Source: Hyphomicrobiales bacterium (GTDB taxonomy: Bacteria; Pseudomonadota; Alphaproteobacteria; Rhizobiales; Rhizobiaceae). Taken from it: a stretch of DNA of 64,000 nt. The notes under the pieces were generated by a model that made no database searches, was not told the origin of the DNA, and worked only from the letters and a program-made list of their open reading frames with translations. Each line of letters begins with the position of its first letter. The stretch's first letter is position 1. The stretch is taken from NCBI GenBank assembly GCA_900473745.1, contig UCMW01000019.1, forward strand, positions 1 to 64,000, given 5' to 3'. Below are positions 52,801-61,888 of this stretch, one piece after another. Made by a program: the position numbers and the translations under genes.

Positions 52801-52974
52801 TCCGTATGCGAACCGGTCTCTTCGTGGCGCTGCAGCAAAACGGATGTTCCTAAAGGCTACGGAATGCTTTAAGAGCGTTCGACCCCAATTGTTTTTGCCG
52901 TTCATGGCCGGCCTTTATGCGCCGCCATCGTCCGGCCCGTGACATCGCAACCGACGAAAAGACAACAAGAAGCC

Positions 52975-54528
52975 ATGAGCGATCCCTTCTACATCACCAC
53001 TGCCATCTCCTATCCGAACGGCAAGCCGCATATCGGCCATGCCTATGAGCTGATCGCGACCGACGCCATGGCGCGCTTCCAGCGGCTCGACGGCAAGGAC
53101 GTGTTCTTCCTGACGGGCACGGACGAACACGGGCAGAAGATGCAGCAGACGGCGCGCGCCGAAGGCATTTCGCCTGAGGCGCTCGCCGAGCGGAATTCGA
53201 ATGAATTCCGTGAGATGGGTAAGCTTCTTAATGCATCGAATGACGATTTTATCCGCACGACCGAACAGCGGCACCATCAGACGGTGCAGGAAGTCTGGCG
53301 CCGGATGGAGAAGAACGGCGACATCTACAAGGGCGGTTATGCCGGCTGGTACTCCGTGCGCGACGAGGCCTACTTCCAGGAAGAGGAAACCGACCTGCGT
53401 GCCGATGGCGTGCGTTATGGACCTCAGGGTGCGCCGGTCGAATGGGTGGAAGAGGAAAGCTACTTCTTCAAGCTCTCGGCCTATGAAGACAAGCTTCTGA
53501 AGCTTTACGAGGATCAGCCCGATTTCATTGGCCCGAACGAGCGCCGCAACGAGGTGATTTCCTTCGTCAAGTCGGGCCTCAAGGACCTGTCTATCTCGCG
53601 CACCACCTTCGACTGGGGCATCAAGGTGCCGGGCGACGACAAGCATGTCATGTATGTCTGGGTCGACGCGCTGACCAATTACATCACCGCGACCGGCTAT
53701 GTCGAAGACGAGAACGGTCCGCTTGCGAAATACTGGCCGGCCGACGTGCATATCATCGGCAAGGACATCATCCGCTTCCACGCCGTCTACTGGCCAGCCT
53801 TCCTGATGTCGGCGGGCCTGCCGCTGCCTCGCCGAGTCTACGCCCACGGCTTCCTGCTCAACAAGGGCGAGAAGATGTCGAAGTCGGTCGGCAATGTCGT
53901 AGATCCGGTGGATCTCGTTGCGCATTTCGGCCTGGATCAGGTGCGCTATTTCTTCCTGCGCGAAGTGTCCTTCGGCCAGGACGGCAGCTATTCGGAAGAG
54001 GGGATCGCAACCCGCATCAATGCCGACCTTGCCAACGGCATCGGCAATCTCGCCTCGCGCTCGCTGTCGATGATCAACAAGAACTGCGAGGGCAGGGTGC
54101 CGACACCCGGTGCCCTGACGCCGGAAGACGAGGCGATCCTCAAGGTGGCCGATGACGCCATGGCGATTTGCCGCGAGGAAATGGGCCGCCAGCAGATCCA
54201 CAAGGCGGTTGCCGCCATCATCAACATCGTCAACGAAGCCGACCGCTATTTCGCGGCTCAGGCACCGTGGGTGCTGAAGAAGACCGACGAAGCCCGCATG
54301 GGCACGGTCCTCTATGTGACGGCGGAAGTGGTGCGCCAGATCGCCATTCTCTTCCAGCCGATCATGCCGGCCTCTTCGGCGAAGATCCTCGATCTGGTGG
54401 CTGTGGCGGTAGACGATCGCGTGTTTGCCAAGCTCGGTGCAGCCGGCCGTCTGACGCCCGGCACGGAGCTGCCTGCACCGTCGCCGGTCTATCCGCGCTA
54501 CATTGCTCCGGATGCGGGCAAGGCCTGA
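52975..54528 (+). CDS. metG: Methionyl-tRNA synthetase
   Basis: The predicted protein has 517 residues. The class I motifs are PHIGHAYE (HIGH) and KGEKMSKSVGNVVDP (KMSKS), with FFLTGTDEHGQKM between them. The connective region reads YAGWYSVRDEAYFQEEE instead of carrying four cysteines, so it is the zinc-free short form. No C-terminal tRNA-binding dimer domain is present. The ATG at 52975 (MSDPFYITTAISYPNG) is preferred over the in-frame start at 52939 because it matches the usual N-terminus. Confidence 0.95.
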   Translation: MSDPFYITTAISYPNGKPHIGHAYELIATDAMARFQRLDGKDVFFLTGTDEHGQKMQQTARAEGISPEALAERNSNEFREMGKLLNASNDDFIRTTEQRHHQTVQEVWRRMEKNGDIYKGGYAGWYSVRDEAYFQEEETDLRADGVRYGPQGAPVEWVEEESYFFKLSAYEDKLLKLYEDQPDFIGPNERRNEVISFVKSGLKDLSISRTTFDWGIKVPGDDKHVMYVWVDALTNYITATGYVEDENGPLAKYWPADVHIIGKDIIRFHAVYWPAFLMSAGLPLPRRVYAHGFLLNKGEKMSKSVGNVVDPVDLVAHFGLDQVRYFFLREVSFGQDGSYSEEGIATRINADLANGIGNLASRSLSMINKNCEGRVPTPGALTPEDEAILKVADDAMAICREEMGRQQIHKAVAAIINIVNEADRYFAAQAPWVLKKTDEARMGTVLYVTAEVVRQIAILFQPIMPASSAKILDLVAVAVDDRVFAKLGAAGRLTPGTELPAPSPVYPRYIAPDAGKA

Positions 54529-54532
54529 CCCG

Positions 54533-55318
54533 ATGCTGATCGATACCCATTGCCATCTCGACTTCGCCGATTTCGACGCAGAGCGTGACGAACTCGTCAC
54601 ACGGGCGCATCAGGCAGGCGTCAAACAGATGGTGACGATCTCGACGCGGGTTCGCAAGCTCGAGACGCTGCTGGCGCTCACCGAACGTTATCCGAGTGTG
54701 TTCTGTTCGGTCGGCACACATCCGAACAATGCCGGCGACGAGCTGGATGTGACGGCGGACGACCTCGTGCGGCTGGCGGAAAGCCACGAGAAGATCGTGG
54801 CGATCGGCGAGGCCGGGCTCGACTATTTCTATGACACGCAGACGCCCGAGGACCAGAAGACGGGCCTGACCCGCCATATCGAGGCGGCGCGGCGAACGGG
54901 GCTTCCGCTCGTCATCCATAGCCGCAGCGCGGATGACGATATGGCTGCAATCCTGACGGAAGAAACGGGGAAGGGGGCCTTTCCCTTCATCCTGCACTGC
55001 TTCTCCTCCGGCCAGGCGCTGGCCGATACCGGCGTGGCGCTCGGCGGTTACGTGTCCTTCTCGGGCATCGTGACCTTTCCGAAATCGGAAGAGTTGCGCG
55101 AGATCGCCGCAAGTGTGCCGATGGACCGGCTGCTGGTCGAGACGGATGCGCCATATCTGGCACCGAAACGCTGGCGTGGAAAACGCAACGAGCCGTCCTA
55201 TGTGGTGAATACGGCGGAGGTTCTGGCCGAAGTGAAGGGCGTTGGTTACGCGGAGATGGCAGACATCACGACAGAGAATGCCTTCCGATGCTTCTCGAAA
55301 ATGCCAAGGCTCAGCTGA
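54533..55318 (+). CDS. tatD: TatD family metal-dependent nuclease
   Basis: The predicted protein has 261 residues. The TIM-barrel hydrolase pattern is MLIDTHCHLDFADFD, AIGEAGLDYFYD, PLVIHSRSADDD, ILHCFSSG and LLVETDAPYLAPKRWRGKRN, giving all metal-ligand His, Glu and Asp positions. TatD proteins are metal-dependent DNases with roles in DNA quality control. The start lies four bases after the metG stop, so co-expression is likely. Confidence 0.93.
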   Translation: MLIDTHCHLDFADFDAERDELVTRAHQAGVKQMVTISTRVRKLETLLALTERYPSVFCSVGTHPNNAGDELDVTADDLVRLAESHEKIVAIGEAGLDYFYDTQTPEDQKTGLTRHIEAARRTGLPLVIHSRSADDDMAAILTEETGKGAFPFILHCFSSGQALADTGVALGGYVSFSGIVTFPKSEELREIAASVPMDRLLVETDAPYLAPKRWRGKRNEPSYVVNTAEVLAEVKGVGYAEMADITTENAFRCFSKMPRLS

Positions 55319-55328
55319 GGGAGTTTGG

Positions 55329-56147
55329 ATGAAGGTCACGCGCCGGTTCACGCTGCTCGGTTGTTCGTCGTCACCGGGCGTGCCCCGGATCAATGGCGAC
55401 TGGGGCAATTGTGACCCCGCCAATCCGCGCAACCGCCGGACCCGCGCCTCCTTCCTGATCGAGCAGATCGCAACTGATGGCGGCAAGACGGTCGTCGTCG
55501 TCGATACCGGCCCGGATTTTCGTGAGCAGATGGTCCGTTCACGGGTCGAGCATCTCGATGCTGTCGTCTACAGCCATGCGCATGCCGACCATCTGCATGG
55601 CATCGATGATCTCAGGGGATATTTCATCACCCAGAAGAACCGGATCCCGATCTATGCGGAACCGTATACGATGGCCCGGATCGAGGAAGGCTTCGGCTAT
55701 TGCCTGAAGACGCCTGCCGGCAGCAGCTATCCGCCGATCGTGGCACCTCATGTCATCGAGGACATTGACCAGCCGATACTCGTCGAAGGGGCTGGCGGTG
55801 TGATCACCATGATGCCGCTCCTGCAGGAGCATGGTGATATCGTGTCGATCGGACTTCGGATCGGCGATGTTGCCTATTGCTGTGATGTTTCCGACTTTCC
55901 CGAGGAGACGGTTGAAAAGCTGTCTGGGCTCGACCTGCTCTATATCGACGCGCTGCAGTATCGGCCGCATCCGAGCCACCTGTCGCTTGAACAGGCGCTC
56001 AGGTGGATCGAGCGGATTGCGCCAAAAAATGCGGTGCTGACACATATGCACACGCCGCTCGACTATGAGACGGTAATGGGCGAGACGCCGCCGCATGTCG
56101 AGCCGGGCTACGACCAATTTATTATGGAATTTGAAATAGATATTTGA
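55329..56147 (+). CDS. Metallo-beta-lactamase fold hydrolase (PhnP-like)
   Basis: The predicted protein has 272 residues. VVYSHAHADHLHGIDDLRGY is the HxHxDH zinc motif. YCCDVSDFPEETVEKLSGLD supplies the bridging Asp, and AVLTHMHTPLDYE the final His. An N-terminal LGCSSSPGVPRINGDWGNCD precedes the first strand, as in PhnP-type phosphodiesterases and related RNase Z-like enzymes. It closes the tmk-holB-metG-tatD run; there is no phosphonate cluster, so its substrate is unknown. Confidence 0.9.
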   Translation: MKVTRRFTLLGCSSSPGVPRINGDWGNCDPANPRNRRTRASFLIEQIATDGGKTVVVVDTGPDFREQMVRSRVEHLDAVVYSHAHADHLHGIDDLRGYFITQKNRIPIYAEPYTMARIEEGFGYCLKTPAGSSYPPIVAPHVIEDIDQPILVEGAGGVITMMPLLQEHGDIVSIGLRIGDVAYCCDVSDFPEETVEKLSGLDLLYIDALQYRPHPSHLSLEQALRWIERIAPKNAVLTHMHTPLDYETVMGETPPHVEPGYDQFIMEFEIDI

Positions 56148-56158
56148 TTTAGTTTATA

Positions 56159-56763
56159 TTATGATTGCGGCAGACTAGGGCGCTTGTCATCTGTTCGCGG
56201 CGCGAAGTCCAGACGCATGTGGAACTCGTCGTGGAAGTGGTCACCGACCCGGAGAGCCTGTTTTTCGACAGCCCATGCGCTGAAGCCGAGGGCTTCGTAA
56301 AGTTCGATCGCCGCTCTGTTGTTGGCCTCGACACAGATGCGCAGCGAACGCAGGTCGGGCATCCAGTCCTGTGGATGCATGTGCATTGCGTCTGAGATCA
56401 CGGCCTCGAGCAGATGTCTTGCCACGCCCGAGCGTCGCCAGGATGGACGGACATAGAGACCCAGATCAGGCCGATATGTCTGGTCTTTTCGGCCCGGGAG
56501 CATGCGAGGCCAACGACGCCGGCAATGGCATCATCCGCGACAGCGGCCATGACATGGCCGTTCTCAAGCCTGTCTGCGACGCGCTCGAGAGGCTGGGACA
56601 GTTCCTCGGCGAAGGATGCGCCAAAAGCATCCGGATGAAGACGGAGACCTTCAAGTCGGATATCTTTGAAGGCAGAGGCATCTTGAGCGCGAAGGCGGCG
56701 CAGGTTGAGGGCTTGCAAGGTCTGGTTCTCAATGGACGGATGGATAGGCAATCTCATGCTCAC
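56159..56763 (-). pseudogene. GNAT acetyltransferase split by a frameshift
   Basis: Two overlapping reverse frames together make one GNAT protein. The first (from 56763) gives the N-terminal part up to GLACSRAEKTRHIGLIW. The second supplies GLYVRPSWRRSGVARHLLEAVI and the C-terminal NNRAAIELYEALGFSAWAVEKQALRV to the stop at 56159. Adding one base to the GGG run of the gene strand (CCC at 56460-56462) would restore a single open frame reading LIWGLYVRPSW. It is therefore either a recent loss-of-function mutation or a sequencing error in a homopolymer. Downstream the frame is intact. Confidence 0.82.
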
Positions 56764-56945
56764 AACATCTCGATGGTTCTCCGGTGCATCCGGAAATGCA
56801 AGAGGCCTTGTTGTCTGTGCCGACCACGGGAATGCCTGAACTGGCGCTTTTCCGTGCTTTCAGTCATATCCGCTAGTTCCATAATCTATCTTATGCGATC
56901 TTTCTATGTGTGCTAATGGCGCTCGCTCTGAGGCTCCCCCGGCTC

Positions 56946-57701
56946 TCAGAGATCTGCGACATGCAGTATCGTCTTGGCCGAGATCTCGGTTTCCTTGGGA
57001 TAGCCGAAGGCGCTGTTGATGTAAGTCACGCCGTCCATCTCCTTGTTGCGGTTCAGATGGCTATGCCCGTAAAAGTGCCTGGATGATCCCAGGCGACGGA
57101 TCTGAGCTTCGAGGCGGTCGGTACCAAGGACGGGAAAAAGTGCCTTGTGCTTTTCCGGATAGCGCGCCGGCATCAGGTCGATGCGCGGAACGAAATGCGA
57201 GACGCTGTAGACGGCGTCGAAGCCTGCGGTGTCCGGAATGACATTCATGGCGTCGAAGCGGGCCGCGACTTCTGCCGGTGTGAGGCCTTGCCAATTGCAC
57301 TTGTAGAAATCCATCCAGCCGCGGCGGATCGTGGGGCCTGGTTCTCCGAAGGAATAATCATACCAGGCGAGCAGCGGGACGATCAGGGTTTTGCCAACGA
57401 CCATGGGTCCGGTTTCGATTCCATAGTCTCGGCAGAGGCTGTTCAGCGTCTCGAATTTCTCGAAGGACGGGCCCTTCCCGCTTCTCGCCGTCCAGAGATC
57501 GTGATTGCCGGGCAGGAAGAGAAGCTTCGCGTAACGCGGTGCCAAAATGTCGAAACAGGCTTTGACGAGATCAAGTTCGTCGGAGATATCTCCAGCGACA
57601 ATCAGAACGTCGTCGGTGAAGTCGGCGCGTGACAGAGCGCGCAGCCAATCCAGGTTCTGCCGGTAATCGACGTGGAAATCGGATCCAAGGAAGAGACGCA
57701 T
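56946..57701 (-). CDS. Metallophosphoesterase
   Basis: The predicted protein has 251 residues. The calcineurin-like motif set is FLGSDFHVDYRQN (DxH), LIVAGDISDEL (GDxxD), LFLPGNHDLW (GNHD), VSHFVP and RHFYGHSHLNRN (GHxH). The substrate is not apparent. The start at 57701 (MRLFLGSDFHVDY) places the first metal motif directly at the N-terminus; a TTG 66 bases upstream would add a less typical leader. It stands alone, between the broken acetyltransferase gene and a divergent DUF4864 gene. Confidence 0.85.
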   Translation of the reverse strand: MRLFLGSDFHVDYRQNLDWLRALSRADFTDDVLIVAGDISDELDLVKACFDILAPRYAKLLFLPGNHDLWTARSGKGPSFEKFETLNSLCRDYGIETGPMVVGKTLIVPLLAWYDYSFGEPGPTIRRGWMDFYKCNWQGLTPAEVAARFDAMNVIPDTAGFDAVYSVSHFVPRIDLMPARYPEKHKALFPVLGTDRLEAQIRRLGSSRHFYGHSHLNRNKEMDGVTYINSAFGYPKETEISAKTILHVADL

Positions 57702-57915
57702 GCTCACGGGATCCGCTGCGGTTTCGAAGGCATGGTAGCCTTCTAGCGATATTTGAGGCTTCGGCAAGAGACGGCGGGGACCATGTGAGCCTCTGCCGTC
57801 CTTGAGCAGAGCTTCCGCTCACGATATCGCGATTTCTGACATCAAACGGTCACAGGGCCTTCCCGATCGAAAGAATCGTCCTATCCTCTTATTTCGGACT
57901 TCCTGAAACAAGGGG

Positions 57916-58362
57916 ATGATGATGCGCATGCGAATTGGAATTGCCCTCGTCCTCATGGCCGGCATTGTCTCTGCCCCGGCCCTCGCCCAGCAGACGGCAA
58001 GCACGGCTGCCGCCGGGCTTGCCAAGGATGTTATCGAACAACAGATCACCGCCTTCCTCAACAATGATGCGACGACCGCCTATTCGTTTGCGTCGCCGGA
58101 GATCAAGTCGGTGTTTCCCAATGCCGAACGCTTCTTCGAAATGGTCAAGAAGACCTACGCCCCGGTCTATCGACCGGGCAATTACGCCTTCGGCCGCAAT
58201 CAGGTCTCGCCCGATGGCACGGTCGCCTATCAGGAGGTCCTGATTTCGGCACCCGATGGCAAGGACTGGGCGGTCTATTACGAGTTGAAGCGACAGCGCG
58301 ACGGGCAGTTTGCCATCAACGGCGTGCGCATGATGCGCGAGACCAACAGCCAGGGCATCTGA
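57916..58362 (+). CDS. Secreted DUF4864 protein
   Basis: The predicted protein has about 148 residues. A signal peptide (IGIALVLMAGIVSAPALAQQ) is followed by a single domain with VIEQQITAFLNNDATTAYSFASPEIKSVFPNAERFFEMVKKTY. This is the DUF4864 pattern, a small NTF2-like periplasmic family of unknown function. Three successive ATG codons (57916, 57919, 57922) follow AAGGGG; the third has the best spacing. Confidence 0.8.
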   Translation: MMMRMRIGIALVLMAGIVSAPALAQQTASTAAAGLAKDVIEQQITAFLNNDATTAYSFASPEIKSVFPNAERFFEMVKKTYAPVYRPGNYAFGRNQVSPDGTVAYQEVLISAPDGKDWAVYYELKRQRDGQFAINGVRMMRETNSQGI

Positions 58363-58371
58363 TGGAATTGA

Positions 58372-58401
58372 CAGGGTGGGCGGTATTGCCGCCCTGCCCT
58401 T
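58372..58401. terminator. Hairpin between DUF4864 gene and tgt
   Basis: AGGG.GGGCGG and CCGCCC..CCCT pair around a short loop, followed by a weak CTTTG. It lies between convergent genes and probably serves both, with low confidence about strength. Confidence 0.4.
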
Positions 58402-58420
58402 TGTGCTCGATCAATTGGAC

Positions 58421-59551
58421 TCAGACCGGGTCGATATCGCCGCGTGCCCAGGTCTCGATGGTTTCGGCCTTGAAGTCCTCGAAGCGGTCTTCTGCGATCG
58501 CCTGACGGATGCCCTGCATCAGTTCCTGATAATAGCTGAGGTTGTTCCACGAGAGCAGCATGCCGCCGAGCGCCTCGTTGGAGCGCACCAGGTGGTGCAG
58601 ATAGGCGCGCGAGTAATCGCGGGTCGCCGGGCAGGACGACTGTTCGTCGAGCGGACGCATGTCTTCGGCGTGGCGGGCGTTGCGGATATTGACCTTGCCG
58701 CGACGGGTGAAGGCCAGACCATGGCGACCGGATCGGGTCGGCATGACGCAGTCGAACATGTCGATGCCTTCGGCGACGGACTTCAACATGTCGTCAGGCG
58801 TACCGACACCCATCAGGTAACGCGGCTTTTCGACCGGCAAGACCGGAAGCGTAATCCCGAGCATTTCCAGCATGACATGCTGCGGTTCGCCGACGGCAAG
58901 ACCGCCGATGGAGTAGCCCTTGAGGTCGAGTTGCTTCAGGCCTTCGGCCGAGCGGATGCGTAAGCCCGGTTGGTCGCCGCCCTGGACGATGCCGAACATG
59001 GCCTTGCCCGGCTGGTTGCCGAAGGCGACGCGGCAGCGCTCGGCCCAGCGGAGCGACAGCTCCATGGCGCGCTCGATTTCGCGCGGCTCATTCGGCAGCG
59101 CCACGCATTCGTCGAGCTGCATCTGGATGTCACTGTCGAGCAGGCCCTGGATCTCGATCGAGCGTTCCGGCGACATGTGATGCAGCGAACCATCGACATG
59201 GCTCTTGAAGGTGACGCCCTGCTCGTCGAGCTTGCGCAGGCCCGACAGCGACATGACCTGGAAGCCACCAGAATCCGTGAGGATCGGGCCGGGCCAGCGG
59301 ATCAGTTCATGCAGTCCGCCGAGGCGGGCGACGCGTTCCGGGCCGGGGCGCAGCATCAGGTGGTAGGTGTTGCCGAGGATGACGTCGGCGCCACCTTCCC
59401 TGACCTGGTCGAGATACATGGCCTTGACGGTGCCGACGGTGCCGACAGGCATGAAGGCCGGCGTGCGGATCGTGCCGCGCGGCATGGTGATCTCGCCGAG
59501 GCGGGCCTTGCCGCTGGTGGCCTTCAGATTGAACGTGAAATTCTCAGTCAT
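58421..59551 (-). CDS. tgt: Queuine tRNA-ribosyltransferase, zinc site degenerate
   Basis: The predicted protein has 376 residues, normal for bacterial TGT. The enzyme exchanges guanine-34 for preQ1 in GUN-anticodon tRNAs. The substrate pocket is intact: ILTDSGGFQVMSLS with the catalytic Asp, LDECVALP, FGIVQGGDQPGLR and FDCVMPTRSGRHGLAF with the nucleophile Asp. At the zinc site, where E. coli has CxCxxC and a later His, this protein reads SSCPATRDYS and SWNNLSYYQ, so only one of the four ligands remains. The gene is directly behind queA (3 bases). Confidence 0.93.
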   Translation of the reverse strand: MTENFTFNLKATSGKARLGEITMPRGTIRTPAFMPVGTVGTVKAMYLDQVREGGADVILGNTYHLMLRPGPERVARLGGLHELIRWPGPILTDSGGFQVMSLSGLRKLDEQGVTFKSHVDGSLHHMSPERSIEIQGLLDSDIQMQLDECVALPNEPREIERAMELSLRWAERCRVAFGNQPGKAMFGIVQGGDQPGLRIRSAEGLKQLDLKGYSIGGLAVGEPQHVMLEMLGITLPVLPVEKPRYLMGVGTPDDMLKSVAEGIDMFDCVMPTRSGRHGLAFTRRGKVNIRNARHAEDMRPLDEQSSCPATRDYSRAYLHHLVRSNEALGGMLLSWNNLSYYQELMQGIRQAIAEDRFEDFKAETIETWARGDIDPV

Positions 59552-59554
59552 CGG

Positions 59555-60649
59555 TCAGTCGTCTTTCCGGAAGAGCAGGCTGGAATCGCCGTAGGAGTAG
59601 AAGCGGTAGCCGGTTTCGATGGCGTGGGCATACGCCGCGCGCATCGTCTCGAGGCCGGCAAAGGCGGATACCAGCATGAAGAGCGTGGATTTCGGCAGAT
59701 GGAAATTGGTCATCAGCATGTCCACCGCCTTGAAGCGATAGCCGGGCGTGATGAAGATGCCGGTCGCACCCGACCAGGCGGGAATGTGGCCATCGTCGTC
59801 GGCGGCACTTTCGAGCAGCCGCAGCGAGGTGGTGCCGACGGCGATGATGCGGTTGCCGCGCGCATGCACGGCGTTCAGAGCGGCTGCCGTCTTCGCGTCG
59901 ATATGGCCGATTTCCTGGTGCATCTTGTGGTCGGCGGTATCGTCCGCCTTCACCGGCAGGAAGGTGCCGGCGCCGACATGCAGGGTGACGAAATGGCGCT
60001 CCACGCCGGCGGCGTCGAGTTTGGCAAAGAGGTCGGGTGTGAAATGCAGGCCAGCGGTCGGGGCGGCGACCGCGCCCTCCTCCCGGGCATAGATCGTCTG
60101 GTAGTCCGTGCGGTCCTGTCCGTCTTCCGGCCGCTTGGCAGCGATATAGGGCGGAAGCGGGATATGGCCGACGGTGGCGATCGCCTGATCGAGGTCGGGG
60201 CCGGAGAGTTCGAAAGCGAGGGTGATTTCGCCCGCCTCGCCCTTTTCGGCGATGGTTGCTACCAGCGAGCCGAGCAGGCAGGCGGCACTGTCGCCCTGCC
60301 CTGTGCCGAAATCGATGCGGTCGCCTTGCTTGATGCGCTTGCCCGGTTTGGCAAAGGCCTTCCAGCGGCTTGCGCCGACGCGCATGTGCAGCGTGCAGGA
60401 GACGTCAATCTCTTCGGCGCCCTGTCGATGGCGGATGCCTTCCAATTGGGCCGGGATCACCTTGGTGTCGTTGAAAACGAGGGCGTCGCCTGGCTTCAGG
60501 AAAGACGGCAGGTCGTAGACATGGTGGTCTTCGAGCACCGGCGTTGCATCCGGGCGGACCACCAGAAAACGCGCATGGTCACGCGGGCTTGCGGGCCTCA
60601 GCGCAATATTGTCGTCCGGCAGGTCGAAGTCGAAGAGGTCTACACGCAT
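59555..60649 (-). CDS. queA: S-adenosylmethionine:tRNA ribosyltransferase-isomerase
   Basis: The predicted protein has 364 residues. QueA converts preQ1 in tRNA to epoxyqueuosine with AdoMet. Family motifs are LFDFDLPDDNIALRPASPRD, PGDALVFNDTKVIPAQL, GAVAAPTAGLHFTPDL, HVGAGTFLPVKADD and VGTTSLRLLESAA. It is transcribed into tgt and lies after ppiB in a reverse-strand block. The reductase finishing queuosine (QueG or QueH) is not in this window. Confidence 0.95.
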   Translation of the reverse strand: MRVDLFDFDLPDDNIALRPASPRDHARFLVVRPDATPVLEDHHVYDLPSFLKPGDALVFNDTKVIPAQLEGIRHRQGAEEIDVSCTLHMRVGASRWKAFAKPGKRIKQGDRIDFGTGQGDSAACLLGSLVATIAEKGEAGEITLAFELSGPDLDQAIATVGHIPLPPYIAAKRPEDGQDRTDYQTIYAREEGAVAAPTAGLHFTPDLFAKLDAAGVERHFVTLHVGAGTFLPVKADDTADHKMHQEIGHIDAKTAAALNAVHARGNRIIAVGTTSLRLLESAADDDGHIPAWSGATGIFITPGYRFKAVDMLMTNFHLPKSTLFMLVSAFAGLETMRAAYAHAIETGYRFYSYGDSSLLFRKDD

Positions 60650-60678
60650 CTGCTGTCAGTTCGGATTGTGTGTTCTGG

Positions 60679-60720
60679 GAAAACGCGAAAACCCGCCCAG
60701 GTGCTGCGCACCGAGGCGGG
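60679..60720 (-). terminator. Terminator after ppiB
   Basis: On the reverse strand CCCGCC and GGCGGG enclose an inner GGTGC/GCACC hairpin with a TGC loop, and a TTTTCGCGTTTT tract follows. It would partly separate ppiB from queA. Confidence 0.7.
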
Positions 60721-60741
60721 CTCCGTGTGGCTTTATGCCGA

Positions 60742-61251
60742 TCAGGCGTCGGCGGCAACCTTCATCGACAGGATCGAATCCGGATCGCTGACGGGCTCGC
60801 CCTTCTTGATCAGGTCGATGATGTCCATGCCTTCGATGACTTGGCCCCAGACGGAATACTGCTTATTCAGCCAGGGCGCATCGGTGAAGCAGACGAAGAA
60901 CTGCGAGTTCGCCGAATTCGGGCTCTGCGAGCGAGCCATGGAGCAGGTGCCGCGGACATGCGGCGTGGCCGAGAATTCGGCCTTCAGGTCCGGCTTGTCG
61001 GAGCCGCCCATGCCAGCACGGCCGGGGTTGAAGTCAGATCCGCCCTTCTTGCCGAACTTCACGTCGCCGGTCTGGGCCATGAAGTCTGGGATGACGCGGT
61101 GGAAGACGACGCCGTCATAGGCACCTTCGCGCGACAGTTCCTTGATGCGAGCGACATGGCCGGGGGCCAGATCCGGGAAGAGCGCAATCACGACCTTGCC
61201 CTTGGTGGTTTCCATCAGGATGGTGTTTTCCGGATCCTTGATCTCGGCCAT
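60742..61251 (-). CDS. ppiB: Cytoplasmic peptidyl-prolyl isomerase (cyclophilin)
   Basis: The predicted protein has 169 residues without a signal peptide. The cyclophilin core is YDGVVFHRVIPDFMAQTGDV, then MARSQSPNSANSQFFVCFTDAPWLNKQYSVWGQVIEGMDII, with the FHR arginine and QFF motif. It catalyses cis-trans isomerisation at prolines. AAGGAGAAACACC precedes the ATG. It is the cytosolic partner of the exported paralogue just upstream. Confidence 0.93.
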   Translation of the reverse strand: MAEIKDPENTILMETTKGKVVIALFPDLAPGHVARIKELSREGAYDGVVFHRVIPDFMAQTGDVKFGKKGGSDFNPGRAGMGGSDKPDLKAEFSATPHVRGTCSMARSQSPNSANSQFFVCFTDAPWLNKQYSVWGQVIEGMDIIDLIKKGEPVSDPDSILSMKVAADA

Positions 61252-61290
61252 GGTGTTTCTCCTTGGTTGGGGCTTGTCGCCCGGTAGATA

Positions 61291-61860
61291 TCAGTTGCGG
61301 CCGACGGTGACCTTGATCATGCGATCGGGATCGGTCACTTCGCCATTGCCGCCTTCGCCGCGCTTGATCTTGTCGACATATTCCATGCCGGCCACGACCT
61401 TGCCGACGACCGTGTACTGGCCGTTCAGGAAGCCGCCCTCGGCGAACATGATGAAGAACTGCGAATTGGCGGAGTTCGGATCCTGGCTGCGTGCCATGCC
61501 GACGGTGCCCTTTTCGAAGGGTACGCTCGAGAATTCGGCCGGGATGTCACCCAGGCTGGAGCCGCCGGTGCCGGCGCGCTGCGGGTCGAAACCGTTTTCC
61601 ATATCGCCGAACTGCACGTCACCGGTCTGGGCCATGAAGCCCTCGATGACGCGGTGGAAGGCGACGTTGTCGTATTCGCCCTTGGCGGCGAGGTCCTTGA
61701 TCTGGGCGACATGCTTCGGTGCGACGTCGGGCATGAGCTGGATGACGACCGGGCCGTCCTTCAGCTGGATGGTGAGGAAGTCCTCGTTGGACTGTGCCTG
61801 GGCGGAACCGAAGCCGGCGACGGCCAGCAGAAATGCGGTTGCAAGTTGGACGAGCTTCAT
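61291..61860 (-). CDS. ppiA: Exported peptidyl-prolyl isomerase (cyclophilin)
   Basis: The predicted protein has 189 residues with a signal peptide ending FGSAQAQ, so it acts in the periplasm. The cyclophilin core is YDNVAFHRVIEGFMAQTGDV and MARSQDPNSANSQFFIMFAEGGFLNGQYTVVGKVVAGMEYVD. The start at 61860 has GGGAGTGATC upstream; a longer frame beginning within coaD is rejected. The arrangement coaD-ppiA-ppiB is usual for Rhizobiaceae. Confidence 0.93.
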   Translation of the reverse strand: MKLVQLATAFLLAVAGFGSAQAQSNEDFLTIQLKDGPVVIQLMPDVAPKHVAQIKDLAAKGEYDNVAFHRVIEGFMAQTGDVQFGDMENGFDPQRAGTGGSSLGDIPAEFSSVPFEKGTVGMARSQDPNSANSQFFIMFAEGGFLNGQYTVVGKVVAGMEYVDKIKRGEGGNGEVTDPDRMIKVTVGRN

Positions 61861-61888
61861 GATCACTCCCTTTATCGATAAATGCGGC

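Noticed and set aside
52915..54600. Long reverse frame opposite metG
   Set aside because: The forward strand carries HIGH and KMSKS motifs; the reverse translation is antisense composition.
58970..61120. 716-codon forward frame across tgt, queA and ppiB
   Set aside because: It crosses three established reverse-strand genes and has no domain.
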